A DNA stretch of 64,000 nucleotides from Syngnathus acus (taxonomy: Eukaryota > Chordata > Actinopteri > Syngnathiformes > Syngnathidae): assembly GCF_901709675.1 (NCBI RefSeq), contig NC_051091.1, positions 8,342,967-8,406,966 on the forward strand. The letters are read 5' to 3'. The notes beneath the pieces were generated by a model that did no database searches, was not told where the DNA came from, and worked only from the letters and a program-made list of their open reading frames with translations. This document shows positions 25,325-37,810 of the stretch, piece after piece; position 1 is the first letter of the stretch; each line of letters begins with the position of its first letter. The position numbers were made by a program, and so were the translations under genes.

Positions 25325-27007
25325 TCATTCCCTCACCGCCTCGGTGAGGCATCGATCAGTGCCGTCGCTGGCCTCCACTCGGGGCTTGCGACTCTTCCTC
25401 TGGCCTCCCCCCTCCACCCAGGAGTTATGAATAACCGTCCCACCGATGGGAGCTGGGTCCACCTGAAGAAGGGACACCACCCTTTTCTTGACTCGTGTTT
25501 TCAGGGCCCGGCGAAGCTTCTGCCTTGTGAAGGCGTAGAGCAGAGGATGGAAAATGGTTGTTCCGTAAGCCATCGCCAAGAAGCAAAGACGGATCCGTAC
25601 TAAACCGTCGCTCGGGCCCATACACAGGATCAGAATGTTGACTGCGGACAGCGGAGCCCAGCATCCCAAGAAGGTGGATATAATGATTAGGGACATTTTA
25701 AGGACACGACGTTGGCGCTCCCGACGGTCCCTGTGTCTACGAACGGCCCGTCTCAAAGCAATGATCGCAGAAACCGAAGCTTGGACACCCACGGAGGAAG
25801 CCGGGAGTGGGGAGGTGGCGTGGGTCTGCATGGATCCTGAAGCAGGAGTCGGAGAAGCAGGGGTGGCAGGTGTGGTGGCGACGGGAGTGGTGGCAGCCGT
25901 ACTGACGGTCGTGACCGTTGCGCCGCTGTCGGATATCCCCTGGGGCATGGAGGAGAGCGGCGGCGGGGACGTGGGCGTCGGGGTGGGAGACGGAATAAGG
26001 GGAGGATGAGAGAGATTCTGGTTCTGATTGGAGGACACTACCTCTGTTGGCAAGCTGAGGTCCTTTTTCTTGGTCCTCCTGCAGCGTATCCTGCAGGTCG
26101 AGTCCTTTGTACGGTTACTCCTCATCATGTGGGAACCTATTCGGATGTTGAGCGCCTGGAGGATGCGGGAGTAGGTGAACAGCATGACCACCACAGCGAT
26201 GAAGAAGCAGGGCACTTGGAGCAACAAGTGGTAATACATGGCCATTCCCGTGTAGTAGCCTTGCCCCCCGATGCACAGCAGTGTTCTGTTCTGCCATATC
26301 GGAGAAAGGTGGTGGGAGGCCGAGGACGGGTATGTTGAGGGTAAAACCGAAGGTGCGAGGGAAGAAAAAAGTGTCGTCGGTCCTGTAATGGACTCAAGGT
26401 CATTGTTCGGGCCCCCTTCCTCCTCATCCTCACTGTCCTGAGAAGAGAAGAAGTCACCCTCAAGGAAAGGCAGGAAGAAGACGGCCAGAGAGACGAACCA
26501 CACGGCCGCCAGGAGCAGTCCGGCACGGCGAGGGTTCAGGAGCCGACTGGCTGGACGCACAGAGATGTCGTAGCGGTCCAAACTGATCACCAGCACATTA
26601 ACAGCTGTGGCCACACTGGTGAACGTGACGCAGGCTTCGTGGAAGCAGCACAACGTAGCCAAGCTGCCCACGCCGCTTCCGTTGGCCGGCAGCAGGATGA
26701 CGGCCACCGTCAGCGGCACACACAACACGCACACCAGGATGTCCAGAACGTGGAGGTTGACGGTGACCAAGTTGCTGACTGAATCCACCAGGTTGGATTG
26801 GGCGCAGTAAAGCACGAGTACAGTCAAGTTGCTGCTGAAGCCCAGGACCAGCTCCAGTATCAGCACTGTGGTCAAAGACACCTGGAAGCCAAGCGGATAT
26901 GGGGCGCTCCAGTCCTCCTCCACTCCACCCCCGCCCCGTCCATCCAGGAGGCCTACCCCCTGACCATCGCTGGTCTCCGGGAGGTCACGATAGCCTTCGG
27001 TCTCCAT
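25325..27007 (-). CDS. gpr22: GPR22-type orphan G protein-coupled receptor (single coding exon)
   Basis: 560 codons, intronless, rhodopsin class, plasma membrane. Helices: TM1 about 43-68, TM2 81-106, TM3 118-143, TM4 162-183, TM5 257-280, TM6 436-462, TM7 474-494. Motifs: NLHVLD in TM2, DRYDISV at 144-150, CWAP at 449-452, HPLLYAFTRQK at 487-497 in place of NPxxY, and the GPR22-like SVSAIIALRRAVRRHRDRRE and VIHNSW. These match human GPR22 closely as I remember it. Cys residues near 120-121 and C245 can form the usual TM3-ECL2 disulfide. N240 (NRT) is a likely glycosylation site. Human GPR22 is about 433 residues. The extra length is an acidic, Ser-rich ECL2 (about 184-250) and a Pro/Thr/Ser-rich ICL3 (about 290-435). 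The human gene lies inside COG5, and I see no cog5 exon here. Paralogue a or b is unresolved. Confidence 0.93.
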   Translation of the reverse strand: METEGYRDLPETSDGQGVGLLDGRGGGGVEEDWSAPYPLGFQVSLTTVLILELVLGFSSNLTVLVLYCAQSNLVDSVSNLVTVNLHVLDILVCVLCVPLTVAVILLPANGSGVGSLATLCCFHEACVTFTSVATAVNVLVISLDRYDISVRPASRLLNPRRAGLLLAAVWFVSLAVFFLPFLEGDFFSSQDSEDEEEGGPNNDLESITGPTTLFSSLAPSVLPSTYPSSASHHLSPIWQNRTLLCIGGQGYYTGMAMYYHLLLQVPCFFIAVVVMLFTYSRILQALNIRIGSHMMRSNRTKDSTCRIRCRRTKKKDLSLPTEVVSSNQNQNLSHPPLIPSPTPTPTSPPPLSSMPQGISDSGATVTTVSTAATTPVATTPATPASPTPASGSMQTHATSPLPASSVGVQASVSAIIALRRAVRRHRDRRERQRRVLKMSLIIISTFLGCWAPLSAVNILILCMGPSDGLVRIRLCFLAMAYGTTIFHPLLYAFTRQKLRRALKTRVKKRVVSLLQVDPAPIGGTVIHNSWVEGGGQRKSRKPRVEASDGTDRCLTEAVRE

Positions 27008-27096
27008 TGGTGCCGCGGCACTCCTTTACACATAGCAACAGCTGCTACCACGCCAATTCATCGTCATCGATGAAGATGGGGTGTCAGGGTGATCTT
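27008..27096 (-). promoter_or_regulatory. gpr22 5' UTR segment with acceptor and two uORFs
   Basis: A good acceptor (GTTTTGTTCGCAG|AAGATC) places the exon start at 27096, so an upstream non-coding exon is expected. A 13-codon uORF runs from ATG 27067 to TAA 27026. A second ATG at 27033 opens a 26-codon uORF that overlaps the receptor start and ends at 26953. The receptor ATG has C at -3 and G at +4, a middling context. Confidence 0.55.
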
Positions 27097-30014
27097 CTGC
27101 GAACAAAACAAACGGGGAGGAGAAACAGAAGAGGTGTTTTTATTCAAGTCCAACTTCTGTTGCCAGATCCTAAATACATTTGTGAGTAAATCGGGGCGAC
27201 ATCATCATAATGTGCCGTGAAATTTGTCTTATGCAAACGATGAGCGTTGGCTCACTAAAGGTTGGGAAACATTCCGCAGAGTCTTGATTTGTGCGCATTA
27301 GCAGGGGATCATTGAACAGCTAATAGATTTATAAAAGACACACAAGTTTGAAATCCCTTCCAGAAATACTTCCAATTGTGCACTGAATATAATATAACAT
27401 TCTGTTCAAGCTGAGTAGGCGGATGCATGATTATGCAATGTATATTAAATGGGTCAGAACGTGTGTGTGTGGTCCGCAAACCCACAGGAACGCTAGCTAG
27501 CCCACTAGCGGGTATCTTTCGCTTGCAAATTGCACACAGCTTGATGAGAATAAAAGCTGATTTAAACGGCGGGTATGCCAATACGCCGTAAAAGGATCAT
27601 TTAAAATACAACGAGCGGAATAAAACTGTCAGCTTCAACCTTCCTTAGTAAAGGTAGCGGGATGGGCGTGAGACTGTGTGCTGAATGTCAACGTCGCAGA
27701 CACCCGACTGAGGGTGGCAGCAGTTAATAGTTCTCACAGGGGGACGTAATGAAGACGAATGGATCAATGATCCACAGACAGTGGCACATAAACAAGCCTA
27801 TCAGAAAAAGAGCAGCTCTTCACCCCTCCCTCACATCCCATCTTAATCTGCTCCCACTTTGCTTCAACTGGAAGAGACAGACTGTTTTGCATAAAGGTGA
27901 CAGTATTCATGCCTGTCTGCATGCTCTTGTGAAGATAATACAGTAGGAAAGGCCAACTGTCATAAAGGGACATCCAGCGTGATATAAAATCCTTTAATAC
28001 AGTCTCTAAACTACAGTGAAACCTTTTAACGAGAATGAATGAATTACAAAGTGAATGCATGAACTTGAGCTCACTCCAATTTGAAACCTGGACCGCATTT
28101 GACGTTCCTCTGTGTAAAGATGGTGCCTTGTTGAGCCTTGCCCCACTGTTGACCTTTTCTCTGGCATAATTGCTCTTCTCACCCTCTTGTGCGCCCTTTT
28201 CGCTTTGTTTTATTTCACACCTTCCTCTCCCATTTGTCAAGAGGGAAGCAGAAGTTTGTCCCGAATGGAACGGTGGTTCATCTTAATCCACTAATGGGTT
28301 CCACGGGGTTCGCCGTGTTGCTGGAGCATTGATTTGAAGCATCATCGATCTGACGAGCTCGGGCAAGAGCGCGTGCAAACACACTCCCTATCGTCCTCTC
28401 ACAGACACCTGTGATCACATTTGAAGTGGTACCTACCAACACTTGTGATTGTTGTTAATTTAGAGTGACACAGGTCACAATATCGTTTGTTGCAAGAGGA
28501 GAAGAGGAGAAGTTTGAGATGAGGAGTGCACTACCACATCACGCCAGAGAAAATGACTGGGCTCAAAAATCACTGAGAAGCCACAGATCTTTAAAGAGGC
28601 AGCAAAAGTGTTAATTAATCCCAAATGAACGAGCTGTTTGGTACAAACGACACAATGTTCTTACAAAAGAAGATTTTGCACCGTGTTTCTGCAGTTGTCA
28701 GGCCGCCATCAGGTCCTCATTAGATGCCATTATCACTTAACAAGGGGTTAATAGAGAACTGTTGAAATGAGCAGGCAAAGAAGCTTTCACCAAGTGTAAT
28801 TGATGCCATTCTCTGACTAAGTGCAACAATGACAATGCCAGTTTTGTGATAATGGACATCGTGTGTGATGAGCTGGGACGAGACTCAAAGGGACACAGAC
28901 AAAAGAAACTGTCTGCCTTTGAGGGGAAATGTCAAAGCCCTCATTGGAGGTAGATGACGATCTAACCTGCCGATGGGGAAAATACAGTACAAAGTCTGTA
29001 TCATTTATACTGTGATCAACATTGGGAATGAAATTCCCAGAGAGGTCAACTTATGTTATTTAAACTCCGATGTGAAATGTTTGACATGTGAGCCAGCCAA
29101 TGACATTCCAGTATACTAGCGTCGTACCACCTCAAAAAATGACCAACATAAATTCACGCTGCGTTCAGTATAGTCAGGCGAATGTACACATAAACGTTTG
29201 TAAACAAATAGTACTAAAAATAGACTGGCTGATAAATACGTATGCTCCATTTGCACATTTAATTCAGAGATTCTTTCATGTGCCACCAGAGGGAGCCAAA
29301 TACCACACTTTGAGAAACACTTGTACGGAGATTATACGGTACGAGACGGCACGTCCGGATTAGAAATGAGACTGCTTTGAAAGAATACATGTCGACTAAC
29401 ATTTTGAAATCCCCCCCGAAAGAGAAGAAGGCTCTTAATTTGGTAACCTTGTTACATCCAATCTGTCGACTGATCCTGTGTACCACTAATATGTGTAGCT
29501 TCCTGGGCCCTGCTGGCAGGATGATTATTGGTGTCAGCATGTTAATGGTTGTCAAGGCTTGACTGTACCTCATGCTGTCATCATGCAAACCTCCAAGCCG
29601 CATGTGCTGTACGGACACGAGCCAATCACATCCATATCGTGTTTACTTTTTTTGTTTTGGACTGAGACTTGTTTCTTGCCAGGGACTAAATTGCTTTTGC
29701 ATAACATGTAGCAGTTTTTGTTCTTGGCACAGAGAACAAAGTAAGGAACCATGCATGTTGACAACGGCAGATGGGAACAAAAACAAAATGGAGTGAAGTA
29801 GAAGAGCTACACGATGTCTGCTGTGGGAAATCGAGGCAATCGTAGTAATATAGTAAATATTTGGGCATTATCTGAAGATGTTATAAAAGAGCCTCTTTCT
29901 TTTGAAGGGCTTGTAAGTGCATCTAAATTCAACATATGTACTTGGATACATGACTGCACTGAAACGTTAGGTTAAATGAATAGAGGGTCCATGTGCATAC
30001 GTGCAATTCTTCAA

Positions 30015-30165
30015 AGTGCTTCTCAGTCTTGGTCCTAGGGGACCCCGAGCCTGCGTGTTAGATGTTTCTATTTAGACTGAAGTTAAAAGGTCCGCAGTAG
30101 GCTCTGTTGATGCCTGCTGAGGGCCTAATTATTCAATCAGAAGTGTAGGAGTACGAAGTGTGATG
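30015..30165 (+). repeat. Decayed dispersed repeat (GTGCTTCTCAGTCTTGGTCC type)
   Basis: GTGCTTCTCAGTCTTGGTCC, GGGGACCCCGAGCCTGCGTG and TTAGATGTTTC follow the order of a common teleost non-autonomous DNA repeat. Ends are eroded. Confidence 0.35.
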
Positions 30166-33100
30166 AAAGCTCAAAATTAAAACAAATCCATCAAAGCAAT
30201 CAACGAGCGGCTGATAATAAAATCGCTATCATTTTTTTTTCCCGGTGGCATGAGATTTCCCATAACCATAAACAGCTCAAGTGATATTGAAAATAGATGG
30301 ATGTTTTATTGTTGTGTACTCGATAATAGAAATTGTCGACTCGGGCTTTTTTAAAGTGCACTTCCAGTCTAGTGAACCTGCTGGCAAAACCTGACAAACT
30401 TTTGAAGGCACCCTGTCCTTCATGCTGCCTGCGTGCCGGGGTGTCAAGCCACCGCTCCTATTATTTTGAACGTCCCCTTCAGAAGTGCATACTCACCTCT
30501 CGCCAAACACTCGGTATTCAATATAAAATCCCGGTTCCGCCTAGTGATGGGGATAATTGTCACAGCCTCAGCGTGCCAACCGACTACACACTCACCAAGA
30601 TGGAAGGCATTGTCGCTGTGTAGAACGGTTTACTGAGCCTTGAGAAACTTGTCATCTGCTTCTTCTATTATGGATTTATTTCATTGTTACACTGTGAAAT
30701 GTCAACACAAATGGGGAGGCGAGGAGAATGCTTTGATTCTGCGCGACACCAGAAGTTGACATTTAGGTAAGATGGGAAAGGGAAGCGCTAACCAAGGAAG
30801 GAACAGGATGATAGCGCATGCAGCACCCTGTCTTACGGATTCCCGATGTCCGCAGTGAAACAATTGATCGATGCTTTCATTATCTCACTCCAGTCTTCTC
30901 GAAGCGCAAACGGCATGTAACCAGCAGGTGGCTAGGAACATCTGTGGCAGGCCCTCAACGCCACGATTACTATAGCTACAATGCTGTGGCTCAATTTCTT
31001 ACAGCGTGCAAGACTCGGGCAACACTTTCTTAAATCCTAACTTTTTTTTTTAGACCATCAAAAACCATCGTCAATAATAAAAGAACCAATGCACTGTGCC
31101 AGTAAATGCAGCAATGCACAAAACAATTGATTCTGTTCATTTCAGATTTTTGTGTGGTAACTTGAAGCCAGGTAGAATTAAAAAAAAGAAAAGCAACAAG
31201 AAAGACTGAGGGATTGAAGTAATATATTGCATCCATAGCCGCTGGCAAGGATGTTGGCGCCATAATAATTGCTTCATAGATCAATACAAAACATTCCCAT
31301 ATGCCGAAAAGACCCAGTCTACTGTTTGCATGACACATGGGGCTGAGGACATTGTGCCCCTGGATAAAGTGTTCACAGGAACAGAAAGCGTCAAGATGGC
31401 TCACATTAAAAGAAAAATAACATTGAATGGGGATTATGGGACAAGTTAGACACTTTAATTCCATAAGTGAATATATTCACTGTTGGTTCCGTTTCCATGG
31501 TAGCAGATGTAAAGTCTCGTAAAAACCTCTCAGCCATGATTGGAAAACAATCCAAATCAAAAATAGTAAGTAGAGCAGAACTATTCTTGCCTTCTCAATG
31601 ACATATTCCTACACCACTTCACAAACTAGTCAATTCATGTTTATAATCTCAAAATATTGTACAACAAGACCGATGACCTTCCAGTACGCATTTAAAAGGA
31701 AAAACAGCACCCTCTGTTGGATATGGTGGGGCACTGCCCCTCCTGTTCCCAAAAATTAAAGTTGCCTCTGTTTTTTGTTTTTTTTGGTCATATTAGAATA
31801 AAACCAAATGTGCCATTTTTCTGCAATATAACTTTTTGAAATGGTTCATAAAACAATGTTTACACTATGTAACAGCAACAGCATGCTCCCAGTGTCAAAT
31901 TATCAAATTGTACTGGTGCAAAGCAGTTTCTCACCGCCGCCCACACGGCACACCCACAGACACCCACACGGCTCCTTGCACATGCTCCCCGCCAGCACGC
32001 TCACTGCGGATGAGGCATGTGACGGATGGCTGTACGAAGTGCAGGACATACGAAACGGCCGAATGACTTGGGAGGAGTAGCTAACGGAAGTTTAGATAAA
32101 AATTGGAGGTGAGGTGCAAAGAATGGATGATGGATGAAGGGTCGTGGGGGGGTTGCGCAGATGGATGCGGCGTGGTGTGATCGCTGGCGGGGGATGTTTG
32201 CTCCCTGCTTGCCACCTCCATCCATCTCCTTTTGGAAATGTCCCAGTCGGGCCACCTCGCTCCTCATTTCATCCCTCTTCGACTTACACATGTCTGCGTT
32301 TCTGCTTGTTGCACGCCATCATGTTTTCTTACTATTCAGTCGGGAAAGTTGCCAGTGACCTCGCTCACATAATGTTATGACTAAGTGTTTTTTTGCTCAT
32401 CCGTGACAAGAGAAAGAGCCTGAATATTCAAATCTCAAAGAGGAAAGTGAATGAGTTACACTAACCTTTAAATTCTACAATCACCATTTGCATGCAAGCT
32501 TGAGCAAAAACAAAACAGGACCTATTAGGGGTTCAACAATGAGTTGACTTTGCTACTTCAAGAATTAAAGCTTCAGTTGAGCTCTGAAAATGTCTGTCCA
32601 ATATAGCGACAGTTTTTATACATTGGTGTGAATCGGAAAGTACAAAAAGAAGCTAGTGGTGGATGAGAATAGCGTTTAGCCTTGCTAGCTTTGGCTAAAA
32701 GAGGCAAGCGAAACTTCATCTTTGTTGTCAAAATGTAATACCAATAACGTGTGGGCAACAACTGTGTGACAACAAGAACTAATAACTCCCGACTTTCATC
32801 ACGTTATAGTCGACTACAAAAGAAATTTAATATTTCATCCCCTATGGCACGCTGTGCTGAGCAAATAGAGTTTCCATGAACCAATTTGGAGCAATGAAAC
32901 TTTATGGATGGCTGCATAATGTAGTCACAGTAAATTCATCCCCATTCAGCTCAGCAAGTGGTCCAAAGTTTTCTTCACTAAACCAATTACTATACTGAAC
33001 ACAACCAATGTAACTTTTACATTTTACACAATATAACAAAAAATATCAACGCATGCCATTTTGGCTGAAGAAAAACAAGGACGTCCTGACACGTTATATT

Positions 33101-33862
33101 CTGAAACTGATCTACCAGATCATCAATAAAGAAGCAATAGAAGTCCAGTTAATTATCACATCCGATAATCCATACAGTGAGCTGTACGTAAAGAAAAGAT
33201 TTCAGTCCCTAGGCAGCCGGTCCGCAGGGTGCAAGACATCATTACCACTTGACAGCTTGTTCGATGGATTTCATTTGTTCCCGCCATTCATTAGCGGCGC
33301 AGCTCGGCACATTATATGCGGCGATGACGTCCCTAGCCTGCAATTTTGCCATTACACGTGCCGCCCATCAATAAGCTCTAATCAAAGCCGCCGCGCAATC
33401 ACACTTCTTTAAAACTGGAGGAAATCAAGATAAAGTGGCAAAGATGCCGAAATCACAGTCAGCGCTCGCATCCCACAGTCAATGATGATGATGACACTTA
33501 GACAATAAGATCATGATCAAGGGGGAGCGTGTATTATACGTGTAGCGTGCTGGCAAGGACGCCTACATACCTTCTGCTCACTTGAGTGTTCCATTACAGC
33601 GCCATTTTACACGCGTACGCAGTGGGAATGCACAATGCAACTGTTGCACTGTGTTGTTGTGACTAAATGGAGAAGTCTTTGCGCGAGGTCATCTGTCACT
33701 TTGGCGCGGCTCACGATAACAAGGACTTGTGTGATAACAAGCCTCTTTGCTGTTCTTTTCTAAGGCTTCAATAAGCTTTTGTGCGGCGGCCTTCAAGTCA
33801 CACTCGGCCAGGTGGTTACGTGCGAACATTTCCATTATGGATGTCGCTTCTATTAGCTATTG

Positions 33863-34110
33863 TAGATATGAAAAAGTTCACACACCCCTGTTGATGTCAG
33901 GTTATATTTTTAAAAAGAGAGGAAGTAAAATGAAAGGACTGAAATATTGAGGTTGCACAAGTGCGCACACCCTCTTATAGTAACTGGAATGTGGCTGTGT
34001 TCAGAATCAACCAATCTTTTCCAAATGTGTTAATGAGAGACAGCGCTCATTAAAGTGCCTCTGATTAACCCAAAATAAATTTCAGAAGTTCTGGTTGGCT
34101 TTCTATGTTT
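33863..34110 (+). mobile_element. Truncated Tc1-like transposon end
   Basis: AAAAAGTTCACACACCCCTG resembles the TIR of the element at 13772-14207. It is followed by GTGCGCACACCCTCTTATAG, GGCTGTGTTCAGAATC and AAGTGCCTCTGATTAACCC, the order typical of the untranslated end of a fish Tc1 subfamily. The transposase part is absent. Confidence 0.55.
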
Positions 34111-35315
34111 TTTTTTTTTGCTTTCTAGCAGAAGGCCGAAGCTTAATAAATCAATTAGGCTTTTCCTGGAAAGCAGGAAAAGAGAACATTTGAGATGTAC
34201 AGGTTATATTTATCATATTGTTATTTGTGGATAATATTTTGAAAAGTAAACTTTTATTAGTTTACCCATCTGTTTATCAGATAGCAGACGGCTTTCTGAT
34301 TCATTGATGATTATAAATGGACTTGGGTGCCGTTATGTTTCCAGTGGGTGGATGGCTCCTCCGTTGTGAGTCACATGGTAGAACTTCCTATATCTTATGT
34401 TATCCACACCAAATTGGTTCTTCATTTTCATACAATATGCAGAACAAAGCACGCAAAGTGTGTTTATAAGGAATTAGATTGCTGCTGTGGAGTGGACACT
34501 TGGAAAATGCCTCCCACCTTGAATTTGGTTTAGTCTATGTCTGAGGAAGAGTATTACAGTTTCATCTTTCAAGAAAACCAAACTTGCCATTTTGTCGATT
34601 GCCGACTTGGCAAAAGCGGACAGTCTCTCAGTGCACGATTGGGGGAATCTTCTCTTCTCGTATAATGTGGCTGCTTCCACTTTCTTTCTCACACTTGCTA
34701 CAACATGTTCACTCTTCGAGGCTTCTTCTTATAGTTGTGGTCCATACTTGCCTCCAACAACATCCAATAGCAGAAGCACTCGCTATTTCTGCACCTAAAA
34801 TTGATTTTTGGTGCTGTTATATTTAGGCACCATGTTATGCAACGCTACTAAATATATGCAGGAAGGAGGAGAAGAACAAGTAGGAACCATCACGACAGGA
34901 AAAGACGTGACAACAAAGAAGTGGAACTGATGAGGTAGGTTAACATGATTAAGCTGTTTCGCTCAACAAAGCAATTAGCACTAAATTATTGCCATTTATC
35001 TACTGCAGACAGGACATTGCTGGGCAAGAGGTGAGCACATCCTGCAGGTGTTCCTTCATGACAGATGGAGGTCGAACCTCGGGGAAAACGCAACACGGGT
35101 TCATCTTATAAATGAAAAGATAAGATTATTATCCATCAAAAAGGAATGTGGTGAATATTTTTTAAAGATGCCAGAAGTGTCCTTCAAATTTTATGGCTTC
35201 TCTTCCAACCCCACCTCCCTCAGAACCAATCGTAGCCATTTTGTTGTCATGATTCAAGTATCAACAACCTTGGAACACAAGAGCAATGGGTTGAGCAGAC
35301 GACTGACAATACAAG

Positions 35316-35400
35316 ATTGTCCGTCCAACTATTTCTATAGCGCTGGTTGTCATTAGTGTCACGGGTTAGCGACAGCTTATCACAGCTGACTTTGGCCAAG
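35316..35400 (+). repeat. Partial teleost dispersed repeat (CCATTTTCTATACCGCT type)
   Basis: CGTCCAACTATTTCTATAGC, then TTGTCATTAGTGTCACGGGT and AGCTGACTTTGGCC, is recognisable as the 5' part of the repeat whose other half-copy is at 37561-37810. Confidence 0.45.
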
Positions 35401-37560
35401 ACCTTTCTGTTGTATCAGTGTTAGAAAAACAAAGGTCATGATGACAAACAACACTATTGTTTGAAGCAAGGAAAAGGAATAACAATGAGCAGCACACACA
35501 AAGTCAGCCATTGTGTACTTAAATCATTCCGTCACGTAATGGCAGCAATTTTAGATGCACAGTTTGGGTGAAAATCACTCCTGATTTTAGAATATAAGCT
35601 TGTCACTACCAGCTTGGAAGAAGAAAAATATAATTATGGTAAAATCAAGTGTGATTGTCTTATGAAAACATTTTTGATGCTAACTCAGAGTAGAAGTAGG
35701 ATGACTTTTTTTTTTTTTTTAAGTATATCGCACTTTGATGAAACATTGCAATCAGTTTATGTCTTAAGAAAGTGTTAAAAGTCCAAATAAAGCACTTAGG
35801 TGAATTTCTGACATACACATGCAAGCCACATTGTGTGCAGCAGATGGCTCATGCTCAGTCCGTAAAGTGTTCATACGTGCCCTGTAGTCCATACAAGCAT
35901 ACTTTCCCAGCTCTTGATAGTCAATTTCAGCCAGCTCACAACACTGTGCTGCTGTGATTTATCGCTCTGCCTCTTCTATATATTGGGTATCTGTTTTTTT
36001 TTTTTTTTTTATACACCATCCACCTGATTTTTTGTCCCACTGCGCTAAGATCTCTTCACCTTCTCATTTGCACACACAGGCGCTCTTCAGCGAGCCGTGC
36101 TGTTTACTAAACAGGTGATAAAGCGTTGTTAATTTGACATTGCAAAAACAAAGGCTAGGTGAGTTTTTTTGGATTTTCTTTGTTTTGCACCAAAAATTCT
36201 GATCGTGTATATAGTAAATATTTTTTGCAGCCTCCAATTTAAGGCAAAAACACCTTATCCAAAAACTGCACCTCATCTGAATAATTAAAATCCCAGTCAA
36301 TTAGATCAAATACTGTGCAATCTATATTGAATCCAATGCAAGCAAGAAGCATTTTGAGGACTCCTTTGTATGACAATGGAGCAGCGCTTACATAAATCTT
36401 GCACACGAGGGACGCCTCTTTAATCGGCTCAGCGAGAGTCCGGCCATCCACTCAGCAACGGCATACGTGAAAGGTAGAAAAGGCCCACAAGTGGACACAC
36501 ATCGTATCACTTTGCTCATCGGCGAGCAAGTAAATACGACAGCCGGCCTCAGCGGCGCTGCGGCGTCTGGTTGCAGAGTGACTGCTGGTGGAACATTTCC
36601 CTCATAAGCAGCATCAAAGCATCTCTATAAATACATGCATACAACACAAACTCTCAATGACCCACATGCAATGCAAATACATCAGCGGAGAGCAAATGGA
36701 AAATACTTTCTAATCATTTCAGAGTGAGAAAGTATGCAAACATGCAGCTGAAGTAAACAGCGCAGGAGAGATGGGCTTTAGTTGACATTTGCAATCATTG
36801 CATATTTGAATCATTCTGATTACTAAAAAGTTCAATTTGGGCTGAGCGATCTCAGGAGCTGAGGTTGCATATTAATGAACCGAAAAGAGAAATTTAGAGG
36901 GAAGCGTTTAAATAGGACGTATTAACATCAAACCACATGATTGCGAATGATTAAATAAACATTTTATTACTGAAATAACAATAAAATAAAATGGCACCTA
37001 CATTAAATGGGAGTTGGCAACTTTCAAAAAACATTTTTTGACATAGTTGTTATAATGGTTAATGTGAATAATGAGTAAAATGAACGGGGGGGGGGGGGGG
37101 TGTCATCAGCCGTCACTGGCCCCATCTTGTGCCTCCAATTTTCCATTTTATTTACAAGAAACAACCAGTGAGAGGAAGAAAATGTAACTGATGAGCTGTC
37201 AGCCATTTCTTGTGCACTCAGGGGCACGCACACATAGCATAAGTCAGCCCTTAAGATTCCAGAGCAGGCATACCTCCAAAGGTTGTTTCACCTCTGACGT
37301 GGTGGTTGCTTGCAAATCCAAATAATGACTAATTGGCTAATCACGAAAGCCAGTTTAACAAATATGACAAAAAAGTGTTTGTTTTTAAAACTCTTCCCTC
37401 ATTTTAAATTACCTTGTTGATAGATATTAAATTGTGTTTAATATTGTTCTGTTTATAATGTAGTTTTTATTTAATTACCTAATTGAGCTCCAGGAGACGG
37501 ACGGACAAAGCAATCGAAAGAGACATCAGTGTACTTTTACACTGCTGCAAATTCCCCCCC

Positions 37561-37810
37561 AACCATTTTCTATCCCATTTATTCTCATTAGAGTTGCAGG
37601 TAATTGGAGCGTATCCCAGCTGACTGAGTGAGACAAGAAGTATCTCCTGGAACGGTCGCTAGTCAATCACATGATGATAGATGAGTGACATTTTCGAAAC
37701 GTGGAAGGACGCAGAGTAGCCTACACAAGACCATGTGAAGTTCACACCGAGATTCAAACCCAGATCTCCTGACTGTGATGCCCACATGCGAACCACATCC
37801 CACGGCAGCC
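37561..37810 (+). repeat. Diverged teleost dispersed repeat, longer copy
   Basis: AACCATTTTCTATCCCATTT, GGAGCGTATCCCAGCTGACT, GGAACGGTCGCTAGTCAATC and ATTCAAACCCAGATCTCCTG keep the usual order of this fish repeat. It is not a tRNA despite the B-box-like ATTCAAACC. Confidence 0.5.

Noticed and set aside
25635-26338. Plus-strand open frames of 110-124 codons opposite gpr22
   Set aside because: They are shadows of the receptor's GC-rich loops and match no known protein.
33053-33412. 119-codon plus-strand open frame
   Set aside because: No family resemblance; it crosses a block that looks non-coding.
37744-37765. GATTCAAACCC resembling a tRNA B box
   Set aside because: It belongs to the dispersed repeat at 37561-37810 and no cloverleaf can be formed.
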